Shown here in pieces: positions 49,461 through 62,276 of a DNA stretch of 64,000 nt. Below the pieces are notes generated by a model that ran no database searches, had not been told where the DNA came from, and saw only the letters and a program-made list of their open reading frames with translations. Within the stretch, counting starts at the first letter, position 1, and each line of letters opens with the position of its first letter. This DNA is from Siphonodentalium dalli (lineage: Eukaryota; Mollusca; Scaphopoda; Gadilida; Siphonodentaliidae): contig CP136064.1 of NCBI GenBank assembly GCA_032622095.1, forward strand, positions 141,875,954 through 141,939,953, given 5' to 3'. The position numbers and the translations under genes are program-made.

Positions 49461-50760
49461 GGGCTACAGGTCATACCTTTAGTCTGATCATCATAAAATT
49501 TGACATGGATGTTGACAATGACATGTTGATTGTACGAGTCATTTTGGGATCATTCGGCCAAAAACATGGCCGCCAGCAGCCGTCTTGGATTTTACTCTTT
49601 GTGTGACTAAATCCTTTAGCACAGGATACAGGTCGTACCTTTATTCTGATCATCAAAAAATTTATCATGGATGTTAACAATGACTTGTAGATGGGAACCA
49701 GTCATTTTGGGTTCATTCGGCCAAAAAACATGGCCGCCAGCAGCCATCTTGGATTGTACTCTTTGTATGACTAAATCCTTTAGCACGGGCTACAGGTCGT
49801 ACCTTTAGTCTAATCATCATGAAATTTGTTATGTCTGTTGAAATTGGAATGTAGATGGGAACAAGTCATTTTGAGGTCATTCGGACAAAAAACATGGCCG
49901 CCAGTGACCATCTTTGATTTTACTGTTTGTATGACTAAATATTTTAGCACGGGCTACAGGTCATACGTTTAGTCTGATCATCATAAAATTTGACATGGAA
50001 GTTGTCAATGACATGTAGATTGGAACGAGTTATTTTGGGATCATTCGGCCAAAAAACATGGCCGCCAGCAGCCGTCTTGGATTTTACTCTTTGTGTGACT
50101 AAATCCTTTAGCACAGGATACAGGTCGTACCTTTAGTCTGATCATCATAAAATTTGTCATGGATGTTAACAATGACTTGTAGATGGGAACGAGTCATTTT
50201 GGGTTCATTCGGCCAAAAACCATGGCCGCCAGCAGCCATCTTGGATTTTACTGTTTGTATGACTGAATCCTTTAGCACGGGCTACAGGTCGTACCTTTAG
50301 TCTGATCATCATAAAATTTGTTATGGCTGTTGAAATTGGAATGTAGATGGGAACGAGTCATTTTGGGGTCATTTGGACAAAAAACATGGCCGCCAGTGCC
50401 ATCTTTGTTTTCAAAATTCAATCCATTATCACGGGCCACAGGTCGCATTGTTCGTCTGATCATCATGAAATTTGTCCTGGATGCTAATATTGACATGTAG
50501 ATGGGAACGAGTCATGTTTGGTTTACTCGGGCAAAAAACATGGCCGCCAGCAGCCATCTTTGAATGTACTGTTTGTATGACTAAATCCTTTAGCACGGGC
50601 TACAGGTCGTACCTTTAGTCTGATCATCATGAAATTTGTTATGGCTGTTGAAATTGGAATGTAGATGGGAACGAGTCATTTTGGGATCATTCGGACAAAA
50701 AACTTGGCCGCCAGTGACCATCTTTGATTTTACTGTTTGTATGACTAAATCCTTTAGCAC
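49461..50760. repeat. Higher-order unit 30: 8-mer, 1300 bp, diverged, L-type m2
   Basis: m1-m7 and an m8/m11-like monomer. m2 has 'aaaaaatttatcatgg', the L-family state otherwise confined to the first 19.7 kb. One base is lost in m1 ('gattgtacgag') and one in m6 ('gccagtgccatc'), giving 1300 instead of 1302. Other private bases: 'cggagaaaaaac' at the previous m11, 'aaatattttagcac', 'gatgctaatatt' and 'gtcatgtttgg'. Confidence 0.87.
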
Positions 50761-51570
50761 GGGCTACAGGTCATACCTTTAGTCTGATCATCATAAAATT
50801 TGACACGGATGTTGACAATGACATGTAGATTGGAACGAGTCATTTTGGGATCATTCGGCCAAAAACATGGCCGCCAGCAGCCGTCTTGGATTTTACTCTT
50901 TGTGTGACTAAATCCTTTAGCACAGGATACAGGTCGTACCTTTATTCTGATCATCATAAAATTTGTCATGGATGTTAACAATGACTTGTAGATGGGAACG
51001 AGTCATTTTGGGTTCATTCGGCCAAAAAACATGGCCGCCAGCAGCCATCTTGGATTGTACTCTTTGTATGACTAAATCCTTTAGCACGGGCTACAGGTCG
51101 TACCTTTAGTCTGATCATCATAAATTTTTTTATGGCTGTTGAAATTGGAATGTAGATGGGAATGAGTCATTTTGGGGTCATTCGGACAAAAAACATGGCC
51201 GCCAGTGGCCATCTTTGTTTTCAAAATTCAATCCATTATCACGGGCCACAGGTCGCATTGTTCGTCTGATCATCATGAAATTTGTCCTGGATGTTAATAT
51301 TGACATGTAGATGGGAACGAGTCATCTTTGGTTTACTCGGGCAAAAAACATGGCCGCCAGCAGCCATCTTTGATTGTACTCTTTGTATGACTAAATCCTT
51401 TAGCACGGGCTACAGGTCGTACCTTTAGTCTGATAATCATGAAATTTGTTATGGCTGTTGAAATTGGAATGTAGATGGGAACGAGTCATTTTGGGGTCAT
51501 TCGGACAAAAAACTTGGCCGCCAGTGACCATCTTTGATTTTACTGTTTGTATGACTAAATCCTTTAGCAC
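50761..51570. repeat. Higher-order unit 31: 5-mer, 810 bp
   Basis: m1 ('gacacggatg'), m2, then directly m6 ('aaatttttttatgg'), m7 and m8/m11. Missing m3-m5 makes exactly 492 bp less than 1302. The jump occurs at a monomer boundary or in the shared tail of m2/m5, so no chimera is obvious. Confidence 0.9.
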
Positions 51571-53356
51571 GGGCTACAGGTCATACCTTTAGTCTGATCA
51601 TCATAAAATTTGACATGGATGTTGACAATGACATGTAGATTGGAACGAGTCATTTTGGGATCAATCGGCCAAAAACATGGCCGCCAGCAGCCGTCTTGGA
51701 TTTTACTCTTTGTGTGACTAAATCCTTTAGCACAGGATACAGGTCGTACCTTTATTCTGATCATCATAAAATTTGTCATGGATGTTAACAATGACTTGTA
51801 GATGGGAACGAGTCATTTTGGGTTCATTCGGCCAAAAAACATGGCCGCCAGCAGCCATCTTGGATTGTACTCTTTGTATGACTAAATCCTTTAGCACGGG
51901 CTACAGGTCGTACCTTTAGTCTAATCATCATGAAATTTGTTATGTCTGTTAAAATTGGAATGTAGATGGGAACGAGTCATTTTGGGGTCATTCGGACAAA
52001 AAACTTGGCCGCCAGTGACCATCTTTGATTTTACTGTTTGTATAACTAAATCTTTTAGCACGGGCTACAGGTCATACCTTTAGTCTGATCATCATAAAAT
52101 TTGTTATGGCTGTTGAAATTGGAATGTAGATGGGAACGAGTCATTTTGGGGTCATTCGGACAAAAAACATGGCCGCCAGTGGCCATCTTTGTTTTCAAAA
52201 TTCAATCCATTATCACGGGCCACAGGTCGCATTGTTCGTCTGATCATCATGAAATTTGTCCTGGATGTTAATATTGACATGTAGATGGGAAAGAGTCATT
52301 TTGGGGTCGTTCGGCAAAAAAAACATGGCCGCCAGCAGCCATCTTGGATTTTACTCTTTACATGACTAAATCATTTAGCACGGGCTACAGGTCGTACCTT
52401 TAATCTGATCATCATGAAATTTGTTATAGCTGTTGAAATTGGAATGTAGATGGGAACAAGTCATTTTGGGGTCATTCGGACAAAAAACATGGCCGCCAGT
52501 GACCATCTTTGATTTTACTGTTTGTATGACTAAATCCTTTAGCACGAGCTACAGGTCATACCTTTAGTCTGATCATCATAAAATTTGACATGGATGTTGA
52601 CAATGACATGTAGATTGGAACGAGTCATTTTAGGATCATTCGGCCAAAAAACATGGCCGCCAGCAGCCGTCTTGGATTTTACTCTTTGTGTGACTAAATC
52701 CTTTAGCACAGGATACAGGTCGTACCTTTAGTCTGATCATCATAAAATTTGTCATGGATGTTAACAATGACATGTAGATGGGAACGAGTCATTTTGGGTT
52801 CATTCGGCCAAAAACCATGGCCGCCAGCAGCCATCTTGGATTTTACTGTTTGTATGACTGAATCCTTTAGCACGGGCTACAGGTCGTACCTTTAGTCTGA
52901 TCATCATAATTTTTTTTATGGCTGTTGAAATTGGAATGTAGATGGGAACGAGTCATTTTGGGGTCATTCGAACAAAAAACATGGCCGCCAGTGGCCATCT
53001 TTGTTTTCAAAATTCAATCCATTATCACGGGCCACAGGTCGCATTGTTCGTCTGATCATCATGAAATTTGTCCTGGATGTTAATATTGACATGTAGATGG
53101 GAACGAGTCATTTTTGGTTTACTCGGGCAAAAAACATGGCCGCCAGCAGCCATCTTTGATTGTACTCTTTGTATGACTAAATCCTTTAGCACGGGCTACA
53201 GGTCGTACCTTTAGTCTGATAATCATGAAATTTGTTATGGCTGTTGAAATTGGAATGTAGATGGGAACGAGTCATTTTGGGGTCATTCGGACAAAAAACT
53301 TGGCCGCCAGTGACCATCTTTGATTTTACTGTTTGTATGACTAAATCCTTTAGCAC
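51571..53356. repeat. Higher-order unit 32: chimeric 11-mer, 1786 bp
   Basis: Same composition as unit 21, including 'gggatcaatcgg' in m1, m3 taaaa subtype and m1/m4 with 'ttttaggatc'. m6 has 'cataattttttttatgg' near 52905. Confidence 0.9.
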
Positions 53357-55142
53357 GGGCTACAGGTCATACCTTTAGTCTGATCATCATAAAATTTGAC
53401 ATGGATGTTGACAATGACATGTAGATTGGAACGAGTCATTTTGGGATCAATCGGCCAAAAACATGGCCGCCAGCAGCCGTCTTGGATTTTACTCTTTGTG
53501 TGACTAAATCCTTTAGCACAGGATACAGGTCGTACCTTTATTCTGATCATCATAAAATTTGTCATGGATGTTAACAATGACTTGTAGATGGGAACGAGTC
53601 ATTTTGGGTTCATTCGGCCAAAAAACATGGCCGCCAGCAGCCATCTTGGATTGTACTCTTTGTATGACTAAATCCTTTAGCACGGGCTACAGGTCGTACC
53701 TTTAGTCTAATCATCATGAAATTTGTTATGTCTGTTAAAATTGGAATGTAGATGGGAACGAGTCATTTTGGGGTCATTCGGACAAAAAACTTGGCCGCCA
53801 GTGACCATCTTTGATTTTACTGTTTGTATAACTAAATCTTTTAGCACGGGCTACAGGTCATACCTTTAGTCTGATCATCATAAAATTTGTTATGGCTGTT
53901 GAAATTGGAATGTAGATGGGAACGAGTCATTTTGGGGTCATTCGGACAAAAAACATGGCCGCCAGTGGCCATCTTTGTTTTCAAAATTCAATCCATTATC
54001 ACGGGCCACAGGTCGCATTGTTCGTCTGATCATCATGAAATTTGTCCTGGATGTTAATATTGACATGTAGATGGGAAAGAGTCATTTTGGGGTCGTTCGG
54101 CAAAAAAAACATGGCCGCCAGCAGCCATCTTGGATTTTACTCTTTACATGACTAAATCATTTAGCACGGGCTACAGGTCGTACCTTTAATCTGATCATCA
54201 TGAAATTTGTTATAGCTGTTGAAATTGGAATGTAGATGGGAACAAGTCATTTTGGGGTCATTCGGACAAAAAACATGGCCGCCAGTGACCATCTTTGATT
54301 TTACTGTTTGTATGACTAAATCCTTTAGCACGAGCTACAGGTCATACCTTTAGTCTGATCATCATAAAATTTGACATGGATGTTGACAATGACATGTAGA
54401 TTGGAACGAGTCATTTTAGGATCATTCGGCCAAAAAACATGGCCGCCAGCAGCCGTCTTGGATTTTACTCTTTGTGTGACTAAATCCTTTAGCACAGGAT
54501 ACAGGTCGTACCTTTAGTCTGATCATCATAAAATTTGTCATGGATGTTAACAATGACATGTAGATGGGAACGAGTCATTTTGGGTTCATTCGGCCAAAAA
54601 CCATGGCCGCCAGCAGCCATCTTGGATTTTACTGTTTGTATGACTGAATCCTTTAGCACGGGCTACAGGTCGTACCTTTAGTCTGATCATCATAAATTTT
54701 TTTATGGCTGTTGAAATTGGAATGTAGATGGGAACGAGTCATTTTGGGGTCATTCGAACAAAAAACATGGCCGCCAGTGGCCATCTTTGTTTTCAAAATT
54801 CAATCCATTATCACGGGCCACAGGTCGCATTGTTCGTCTGATCATCATGAAATTTGTCCTGGATGTTAATATTGACATGTAGATGGGAACGAGTCATTTT
54901 TGGTTTACTCGGGCAAAAAACATGGCCGCCAGCAGCCATCTTTGATTGTACTCTTTGTATGACTAAATCCTTTAGCACGGGCTACAGGTCGTACCTTTAG
55001 TCTGATAATCATGAAATTTGTTATGGCTGTTGAAATTGGAATGTAGATGGGAACGAGTCATTTTGGGGTCATTCGGACAAAAAACTTGGCCGCCAGTGAC
55101 CATCTTTGATTTTACTGTTTGTATGACTAAATCCTTTAGCAC
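53357..55142. repeat. Higher-order unit 33: chimeric 11-mer, 1786 bp
   Basis: Tandem copy of unit 32 at offset 1786 and almost indistinguishable from it; it lacks the extra T change in m6. Two such units in tandem occur only here. Confidence 0.92.
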
Positions 55143-55954
55143 GGGCTACAGGTCATACCTTTAGTCTGATCATCATAAAATTTGACATGGATGTTGACAA
55201 TGACTTGTAGATTGGAACGAGTCATTTTGGGTTCATTCGGCCAAAAAACATGGCCGCCAGCAGCCATCTTGGATTGTACTCTTTGTATGACTAAATCCTT
55301 TAGCACGGGCTACAGGTCGTACCTTTAGTCTAATCATCATGAAATTTGTTATGTCTGTTAAAATTTGAATGTAGATGGGAACGAGTCATTTTGGGGTCAT
55401 TCGGACAAAAAACTTGGCCGCCAGTGACCATCTTTGATTTTACTGTTTGTATAACTAAATCTTTTAGCACGGGCTACAGGTCATACCTTTAGTCTGATCA
55501 TCATAAAATTTGTTATGGCTGTTGAAATTGGAATGTAGATGGGAACGAGTCATTTTGGGGTCATTCGGACAAAAAACATGGCCGCCAGTGGCCATCTTTG
55601 TTTTCAAAATTCAATCCATTATCACGGGCCACAGGTCGCATTGTTCGTCTGATCATCATGAAATTTGTCCTGGATGTTAATATTGACATGTAGATGGGAA
55701 AGAGTCATTTTGGGGTCGTTCGGCAAAAAAAACATGGCCGCCAGCAGCCATCTTGGATTTTACTCTTTACATGACTAAATCATTTAGCACGGGCTACAGG
55801 TCGTACCTTTAATCTGATCATCATGAAATTTGTTATAGCTGTTGAAATTGGAATGTAGATGGGAACAAGTCATTTTGGGGTCATTCGGACAAAAAACATG
55901 GCCGCCAGTGACCATCTTTGATTTTACTGTTTGTATGACTAAATCCTTTAGCAC
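55143..55954. repeat. Higher-order unit 34: chimeric 5-mer, 812 bp
   Basis: Same five monomers as units 15 and 17, starting with an m1/m2 chimera. Here the chimera switches later ('gacttgtagattggaacgag', then 'gggttcattcgg'), so its crossover point is not that of units 15 and 17. Private 'ttaaaatttgaatg' near 55358. Confidence 0.88.
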
Positions 55955-58706
55955 GAGCTACAGGTCATACCTTTAGTCTGATCATCATAAAATTTGACAT
56001 GGATGTTGACAATGACATGTAGATTGGAACGAGTCATTTTGGGATCATTCGGCCAAAAACATGGCCGCCAGCAGCCGTCTTGGATTTTACTCTTTGTGTG
56101 ACTAAATCCTTTAGCACAGGATACAGGTCGTACCTTTATTCTGATCATCATAAAATTTGTCATGGATGTTAACAATGACTTGTAGATGGGAACGAGTCAT
56201 TTTGGGTTCATTCGGCCAAAAAACATGGCCGCCAGCAGCCATCTTGGATTGTACTCTTTGTATGACTAAATCCTTTAGCACGGGCTACAGGTCGTACCTT
56301 TAGTCTAATCGTCATGAAATTTGTTATGTCTGTTGAAATTGGAATGTAGATGGGAACAAGTCATTTTGGGGTCATTCGGAAAAAAAACATGGCCGCCAGT
56401 GACCATCTTTGATTTTACTGTTTGTATGACTAAATCTTTTAGCACGGGCTACAGGTCATACCTTTAGTCTGATCATCATAAAATTTGACATGGATGTTGT
56501 CAATGACATGTAGATTGGAACGAGTTATTTTAGGATCATTCGGCCAAAAAACATGGCCGCCAGCAGCCGTCTTGGATTTTACTCTTTGTGTGACTAAATC
56601 CTTTAGCACAGGATACAGGTCGTACCTTTAGTCTGATCATCATAAAATTTGTCATGGATGTTAACAATGACATGTAGATGGGAACGAGTCATTTTGGGTT
56701 CATTCGGCCAAAAACCATGGCCGCCAGCAGCCATCTTGTATTTTTCTGTTTGTATGACTGAATCCTTTAGCACGGGCTACAGGTCGTACCTTTAGTCTGA
56801 TCATCATAAAATTTTGTATGGCTGTTGAAATTGGAATGTAGATGGGAATGAGTCATTTTGGGGTCATTCGGACAAAAAACATGGCCGCCAGTGGCCATCT
56901 TTGTTTTCAAAATTCAATCCATTATCACGGGCCACAGGTCGCATTGTTCGTCTGATCATCATGAAATTTGTCCTGGATGTTAATATTGACATGTAGATGG
57001 GAACGAGTCATTTTTGGTTTACTCGGGCAAAAAACATGGCCGCCAGCAGCCATCTTTGATTGTACTCTTTGTATGACTAAATCCTATAGCACAGGCTACA
57101 GGTCGTACCTTTAGTCTGATCATCATGAAATTTGTTATCGCTGTTGAAATTGGAATGTAGATGGGAACGAGTCATTTTGGGGTCATTCGGACAAAAAACA
57201 TGGCCGCCAGTGGCCATCTTTGTTTTCAAAATTCAATCCATTAGCACGGGCCACAGGTCGCATTGTTCGTCTGATCATCATGAAATTATTCCTGGATGTT
57301 AATATTGACATGTAGATGGGAAAGAGTCATTTTGGGGTCGTTCGGCAAAAAAACATGGCCGCCAGCAGCCATCTTGGATTTTACTCTTTACATGACTAAA
57401 TCATTTAGCACGGGCTACAGGTCGTACCTTTAATCTGATCATCATGAAATTTGTTATAGCTGTTGAAATTGGAATGTAGATGGGAACGAGTCATTTTGGG
57501 GTCATTCGAACAAAAAACATGTCCGCCAGTGACCATCTTTGATTTTACTCTTTACATGACTAAATCCTTTAGCACGGGCTACAGGTCGTACCTTTAGTCT
57601 GATCATCATGAAATTTGTTATGGCTGTTGAAATTGGAATGTAGATGGGAACGAGTCATTTTGGGGTCATTCGGACAAAAAACATGGCCGCCAGTAGCCAT
57701 CTTTGTTTTCAAAATTCAATCCATTAGCACGGGCCACAGGTCGCATTGTTCGTCTGATCATCATGAAATTATTCCTGGATGTTAATATTGACATGTAGAT
57801 GGGAAAGCGTCATTTTGGGGTCGTTCGGCAAAAAAACATGGCCGCCAGCAGCCATCTTGGATTTTACTCTTTACATGACTAAATCATTTAGCACGGGCTA
57901 CAGGTCGTACCTTTAATCTGATCATCATGAAATTTGTTATAGCTGTTGAAATTGGAATGTAGATGGGAACGAGTCATTTTGGGGTCATTCGAACAAAAAA
58001 CATGGCCGCCAGTGACCATCTTTGATTTTACTCTTTACATGACTAAATCATTTAGCACGGGCTACAGGTCGTACCTTTAGTCTGATCATCATGAAATTTG
58101 TTTTGTCTGTTGAAATTGGAATGTAGATGGGAACGAGTCATTTTGGGGTCATTCGGACAAAAAACTTGGCCGCCAGTGACCATCTTTGATTTTACTGTTT
58201 GTATAACTAAATCTTTTAGCACGGGCTACAGGTCATACCTTTAGTCTGATCATCATAAAATTTGTTATGGCTGTTGAAATTGGAATGTAGATGGGAACGA
58301 GTCATTTTGGGGTCATTCGGACAAAAAACATGGCCGCCAGTGGCCATCTTTGTTTTCAAAATTCAATCCATTATCACGGGCCACAGGTCGCATTGTTCGT
58401 CTGATCATCATGAAATTTGTCCTGGATGTTAATATTGACATGTAGATGGGAAAGAGTCATTTTGGGGTCGTTCGGCAAAAAAAACATGGCCGCCAGCAGC
58501 CATCTTGGATTTTACTCTTTACATGACTAAATCATTTAGCACGGGCTACAGGTCGTACCTTTAATCTGATCATCATGAAATTTGTTATAGCTGTTGAAAT
58601 TGGAATGTAGATGGGAACAAGTCATTTTGGGGTCATTCGGACAAAAAACATGGCCGCCAGTGACCATCTTTGATTTTACTGTTTGTATGACTAAATCCTT
58701 TAGCAC
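55955..58706. repeat. Higher-order unit 35: 17-mer, 2752 bp
   Basis: The 14-mer of unit 23 (with 'gaaagcgtc' in its second m9) whose last monomer ends like m3 ('gtataactaaatc'). Then come m4/m6, m7/m9 and m10/m11 (155 + 165 + 164 = 484 bp). It reads as a 14-mer joined to the last three monomers of a 5- or 6-mer. Confidence 0.88.
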
Positions 58707-60974
58707 GAGCTACAGGTCATACCTTTAGTCTGATCATCATAAAATTTGACATGGATGTTGACAATGACATGTAGATTGGAACGAGTCATTTTGGGATCAT
58801 TCGGCCAAAAACATGGCCGCCAGCAGCCGTCTTGGATTTTACTCTTTGTGTGACTAAATCCTTTAGCACAGGATACAGGTCGTACCTTTATTCTGATCAT
58901 CATAAAATTTGTCATGGATGTTAACAATGACTTGTAGATGGGAACGAGTCATTTTGGGTTCATTCGGCCAAAAAACATGGCCGCCAGCAGCCATCTTGGA
59001 TTGTACTCTTTGTATGACTAAATCCTTTAGCACGGGCTACAGGTCGTACCTTTAGTCTAATCGTCATGAAATTTGTTATGTCTGTTGAAATTGGAATGTA
59101 GATGGGAACAAGTCATTTTGGGGTCATTCGGAAAAAAAACATGGCCGCCAGTGACCATCTTTGATTTTACTGTTTGTATGACTAAATCTTTTAGCACGGG
59201 CTACAGGTCATACCTTTAGTCTGATCATCATAAAATTTGACATGGATGTTGTCAATGACATGTAGATTGGAACGAGTTATTTTAGGATCATTCGGCCAAA
59301 AAACATGGCCGCCAGCAGCCGTCTTGGATTTTACTCTTTGTGTGACTAAATCCTTTAGCACAGGATACAGGTCGTACCTTTAGTCTGATCATCATAAAAT
59401 TTGTCATGGATGTTAACAATGACATGTAGATGGGAACGAGTCATTTTGGGTTCATTCGGCCAAAAACCATGGCCGCCAGCAGCCATCTTGTATTTTTCTG
59501 TTTGTATGACTGAATCCTTTAGCACGGGCTACAGGTCGTACCTTTAGTCTGATCATCATAAAATTTTGTATGGCTGTTGAAATTGGAATGTAGATGGGAA
59601 TGAGTCATTTTGGGGTCATTCGGACAAAAAACATGGCCGCCAGTGGCCATCTTTGTTTTCAAAATTCAATCCATTATCACGGGCCACAGGTCGCATTGTT
59701 CGTCTGATCATCATGAAATTTGTCCTGGATGTTAATATTGACATGTAGATGGGAACGAGTCATTTTTGGTTTACTCGGGCAAAAAACATGGCCGCCAGCA
59801 GCCATCTTTGATTGTACTCTTTGTATGACTAAATCCTATAGCACAGGCTACAGGTCGTACCTTTAGTCTGATCATCATGAAATTTGTTATCGCTGTTGAA
59901 ATTGGAATGTAGATGGGAACGAGTCATTTTGGGGTCATTCGGACAAAAAACATGGCCGCCAGTGGCCATCTTTGTTTTCAAAATTCAATCCATTAGCACG
60001 GGCCACAGGTCGCATTGTTCGTCTGATCATCATGAAATTATTCCTGGATGTTAATATTGACATGTAGATGGGAAAGAGTCATTTTGGGGTCGTTCGGCAA
60101 AAAAACATGGCCGCCAGCAGCCATCTTGGATTTTACTCTTTACATGACTAAATCATTTAGCACGGGCTACAGGTCGTACCTTTAATCTGATCATCATGAA
60201 ATTTGTTATAGCTGTTGAAATTGGAATGTAGATGGGAACGAGTCATTTTGGGGTCATTCGAACAAAAAACATGTCCGCCAGTGACCATCTTTGATTTTAC
60301 TCTTTACATGACTAAATCCTTTAGCACGGGCTACAGGTCGTACCTTTAGTCTGATCATCATGAAATTTGTTATGGCTGTTGAAATTGGAATGTAGATGGG
60401 AACGAGTCATTTTGGGGTCATTCGGACAAAAAACATGGCCGCCAGTAGCCATCTTTGTTTTCAAAATTCAATCCATTAGCACGGGCCACAGGTCGCATTG
60501 TTCGTCTGATCATCATGAAATTATTCCTGGATGTTAATATTGACATGTAGATGGGAAAGCGTCATTTTGGGGTCGTTCGGCAAAAAAACATGGCCGCCAG
60601 CAGCCATCTTGGATTTTACTCTTTACATGACTAAATCATTTAGCACGGGCTACAGGTCGTACCTTTAATCTGATCATCATGAAATTTGTTATAGCTGTTG
60701 AAATTGGAATGTAGATGGGAACGAGTCATTTTGGGGTCATTCGAACAAAAAACATGGCCGCCAGTGACCATCTTTGATTTTACTCTTTACATGACTAAAT
60801 CATTTAGCACGGGCTACAGGTCGTACCTTTAGTCTGATCATCATGAAATTTGTTTTGTCTGTTGAAATTGGAATGTAGATGGGAACGAGTCATTTTGGGG
60901 TCATTCGGACAAAAAACTTGGCCGCCAGTGACCATCTTTGATTTTACTGTTTGTATGACTAAATCCTTTAGCAC
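58707..60974. repeat. Higher-order unit 36: 14-mer, 2268 bp
   Basis: Close copy of the first 2268 bp of unit 35 at offset 2752, including the otherwise rare 'gaaagcgtc', 'cttgtatttttctg' and 'aaaattttgtatgg'. It opens another superunit-like series. Confidence 0.9.
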
Positions 60975-62276
60975 GAGCTACAGGTCATACCTTTAGTCTG
61001 ATCATCATAAAATTTGACATGGATGTTGACAATGACATGTAGATTGGAACGAGTCATTTTGGGATCATTCGGCCAAAAACATGGCCGCCAGCAGCCGTCT
61101 TGGATTTTACTCTTTGTGTGACTAAATCCTTTAGCACAGGATACAGATCGTACCTTTATTCTGATCATCATAAAATTTGTCATGGATGTTAACAATGACT
61201 TGTAGATGGGAACGAGTCATTTTGGGTTCATTCGGCCAAAAAACATGGCCGCCAGCAGCCATCTTGGATTGTACTCTTTGTATGACTAAATCCTTTAGCA
61301 CGGGCTACAGGTCGTACCTTTAGTCTAATCATCATGAAATTTGTTATGTCTGTTGAAATTGGAATGTAGATGGGAACAAGTCATTTTGGGGTCATTCGGA
61401 CAAAAAAGATGGCCGCCAGTGACCATCTTTGATTTTACTGTTTGTATGACTAAATCTTTTAGCACGGGCTACAGGTCATACCTTTAGTCTGATCATCATA
61501 AAATTTGACACGGATGTTGTCAATGACATGTAGATTGGAACAAGTCATTTTAGGATCATTCGGCCAAAAAACATGGCCGCCAGCAGCCGTCTTGTATTTT
61601 ACTCTTTGTGTGACTAAATCCTTTAGCACAGGATACAGGTCGTACCTTTAGTCTGATCATCATAAAATTTGTCATGGATGTTAACAATGACATGTAGATG
61701 GGAACGAGTCATTTTGGATTCATTCGGCCAAAAACCATGGCCGCCAGCAGCCATCTTGGATTTTACTGTTTGTATGACTGAATCCTTTAGCACGGGCTAC
61801 AGGTCGTACCTTTAGTCTGATCATCATCAATTTTTTTATGGCTGTTGAAATTGGAATGTAGATGGGAACGAGTCATTTTGGGGTCATTCGAACAAAAAAC
61901 ATGGCCGCCAGTGGCCATCTTTGTTTTCAAAATTCAATCCATTATCACGGGCCACAGGTCGCATTGTTCGTCTGATCATCATGAAATTTGTCCTGGATGT
62001 TAATATTGACATGTAGATGGGAACGAGTCATTTTTGGTTTACTCGGGCAAAAAACATGGCCGCCAGCAGCCATCTTTGATTGTACTCTTTGTATGACTAA
62101 ATCCTTTAGCACGGGCTACAGGTCGTACCTTTAGTCTGATAATCATGAAATTTGTTATGGCTGTTGAAATTGGAATGTAGATGGGAACGAGTCATTTTGG
62201 GGTCATTCGGACAAAAAACTTGGCCGCCAGTGACCATCTTTGATTTTACTGTTTGTATGACTAAATCCTTTAGCAC
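60975..62276. repeat. Higher-order unit 37: 8-mer type 2, 1302 bp
   Basis: As units 14, 20 and 24 ('cagatcgtacc', 'gacacggatg', 'tctgataatcatg'). Private 'aaaaaagatggcc' near 61401, 'gaacaagtcattttagg' near 61537, 'cttgtattttac' near 61591 and 'catcatcaattttt' near 61824. Confidence 0.9.
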
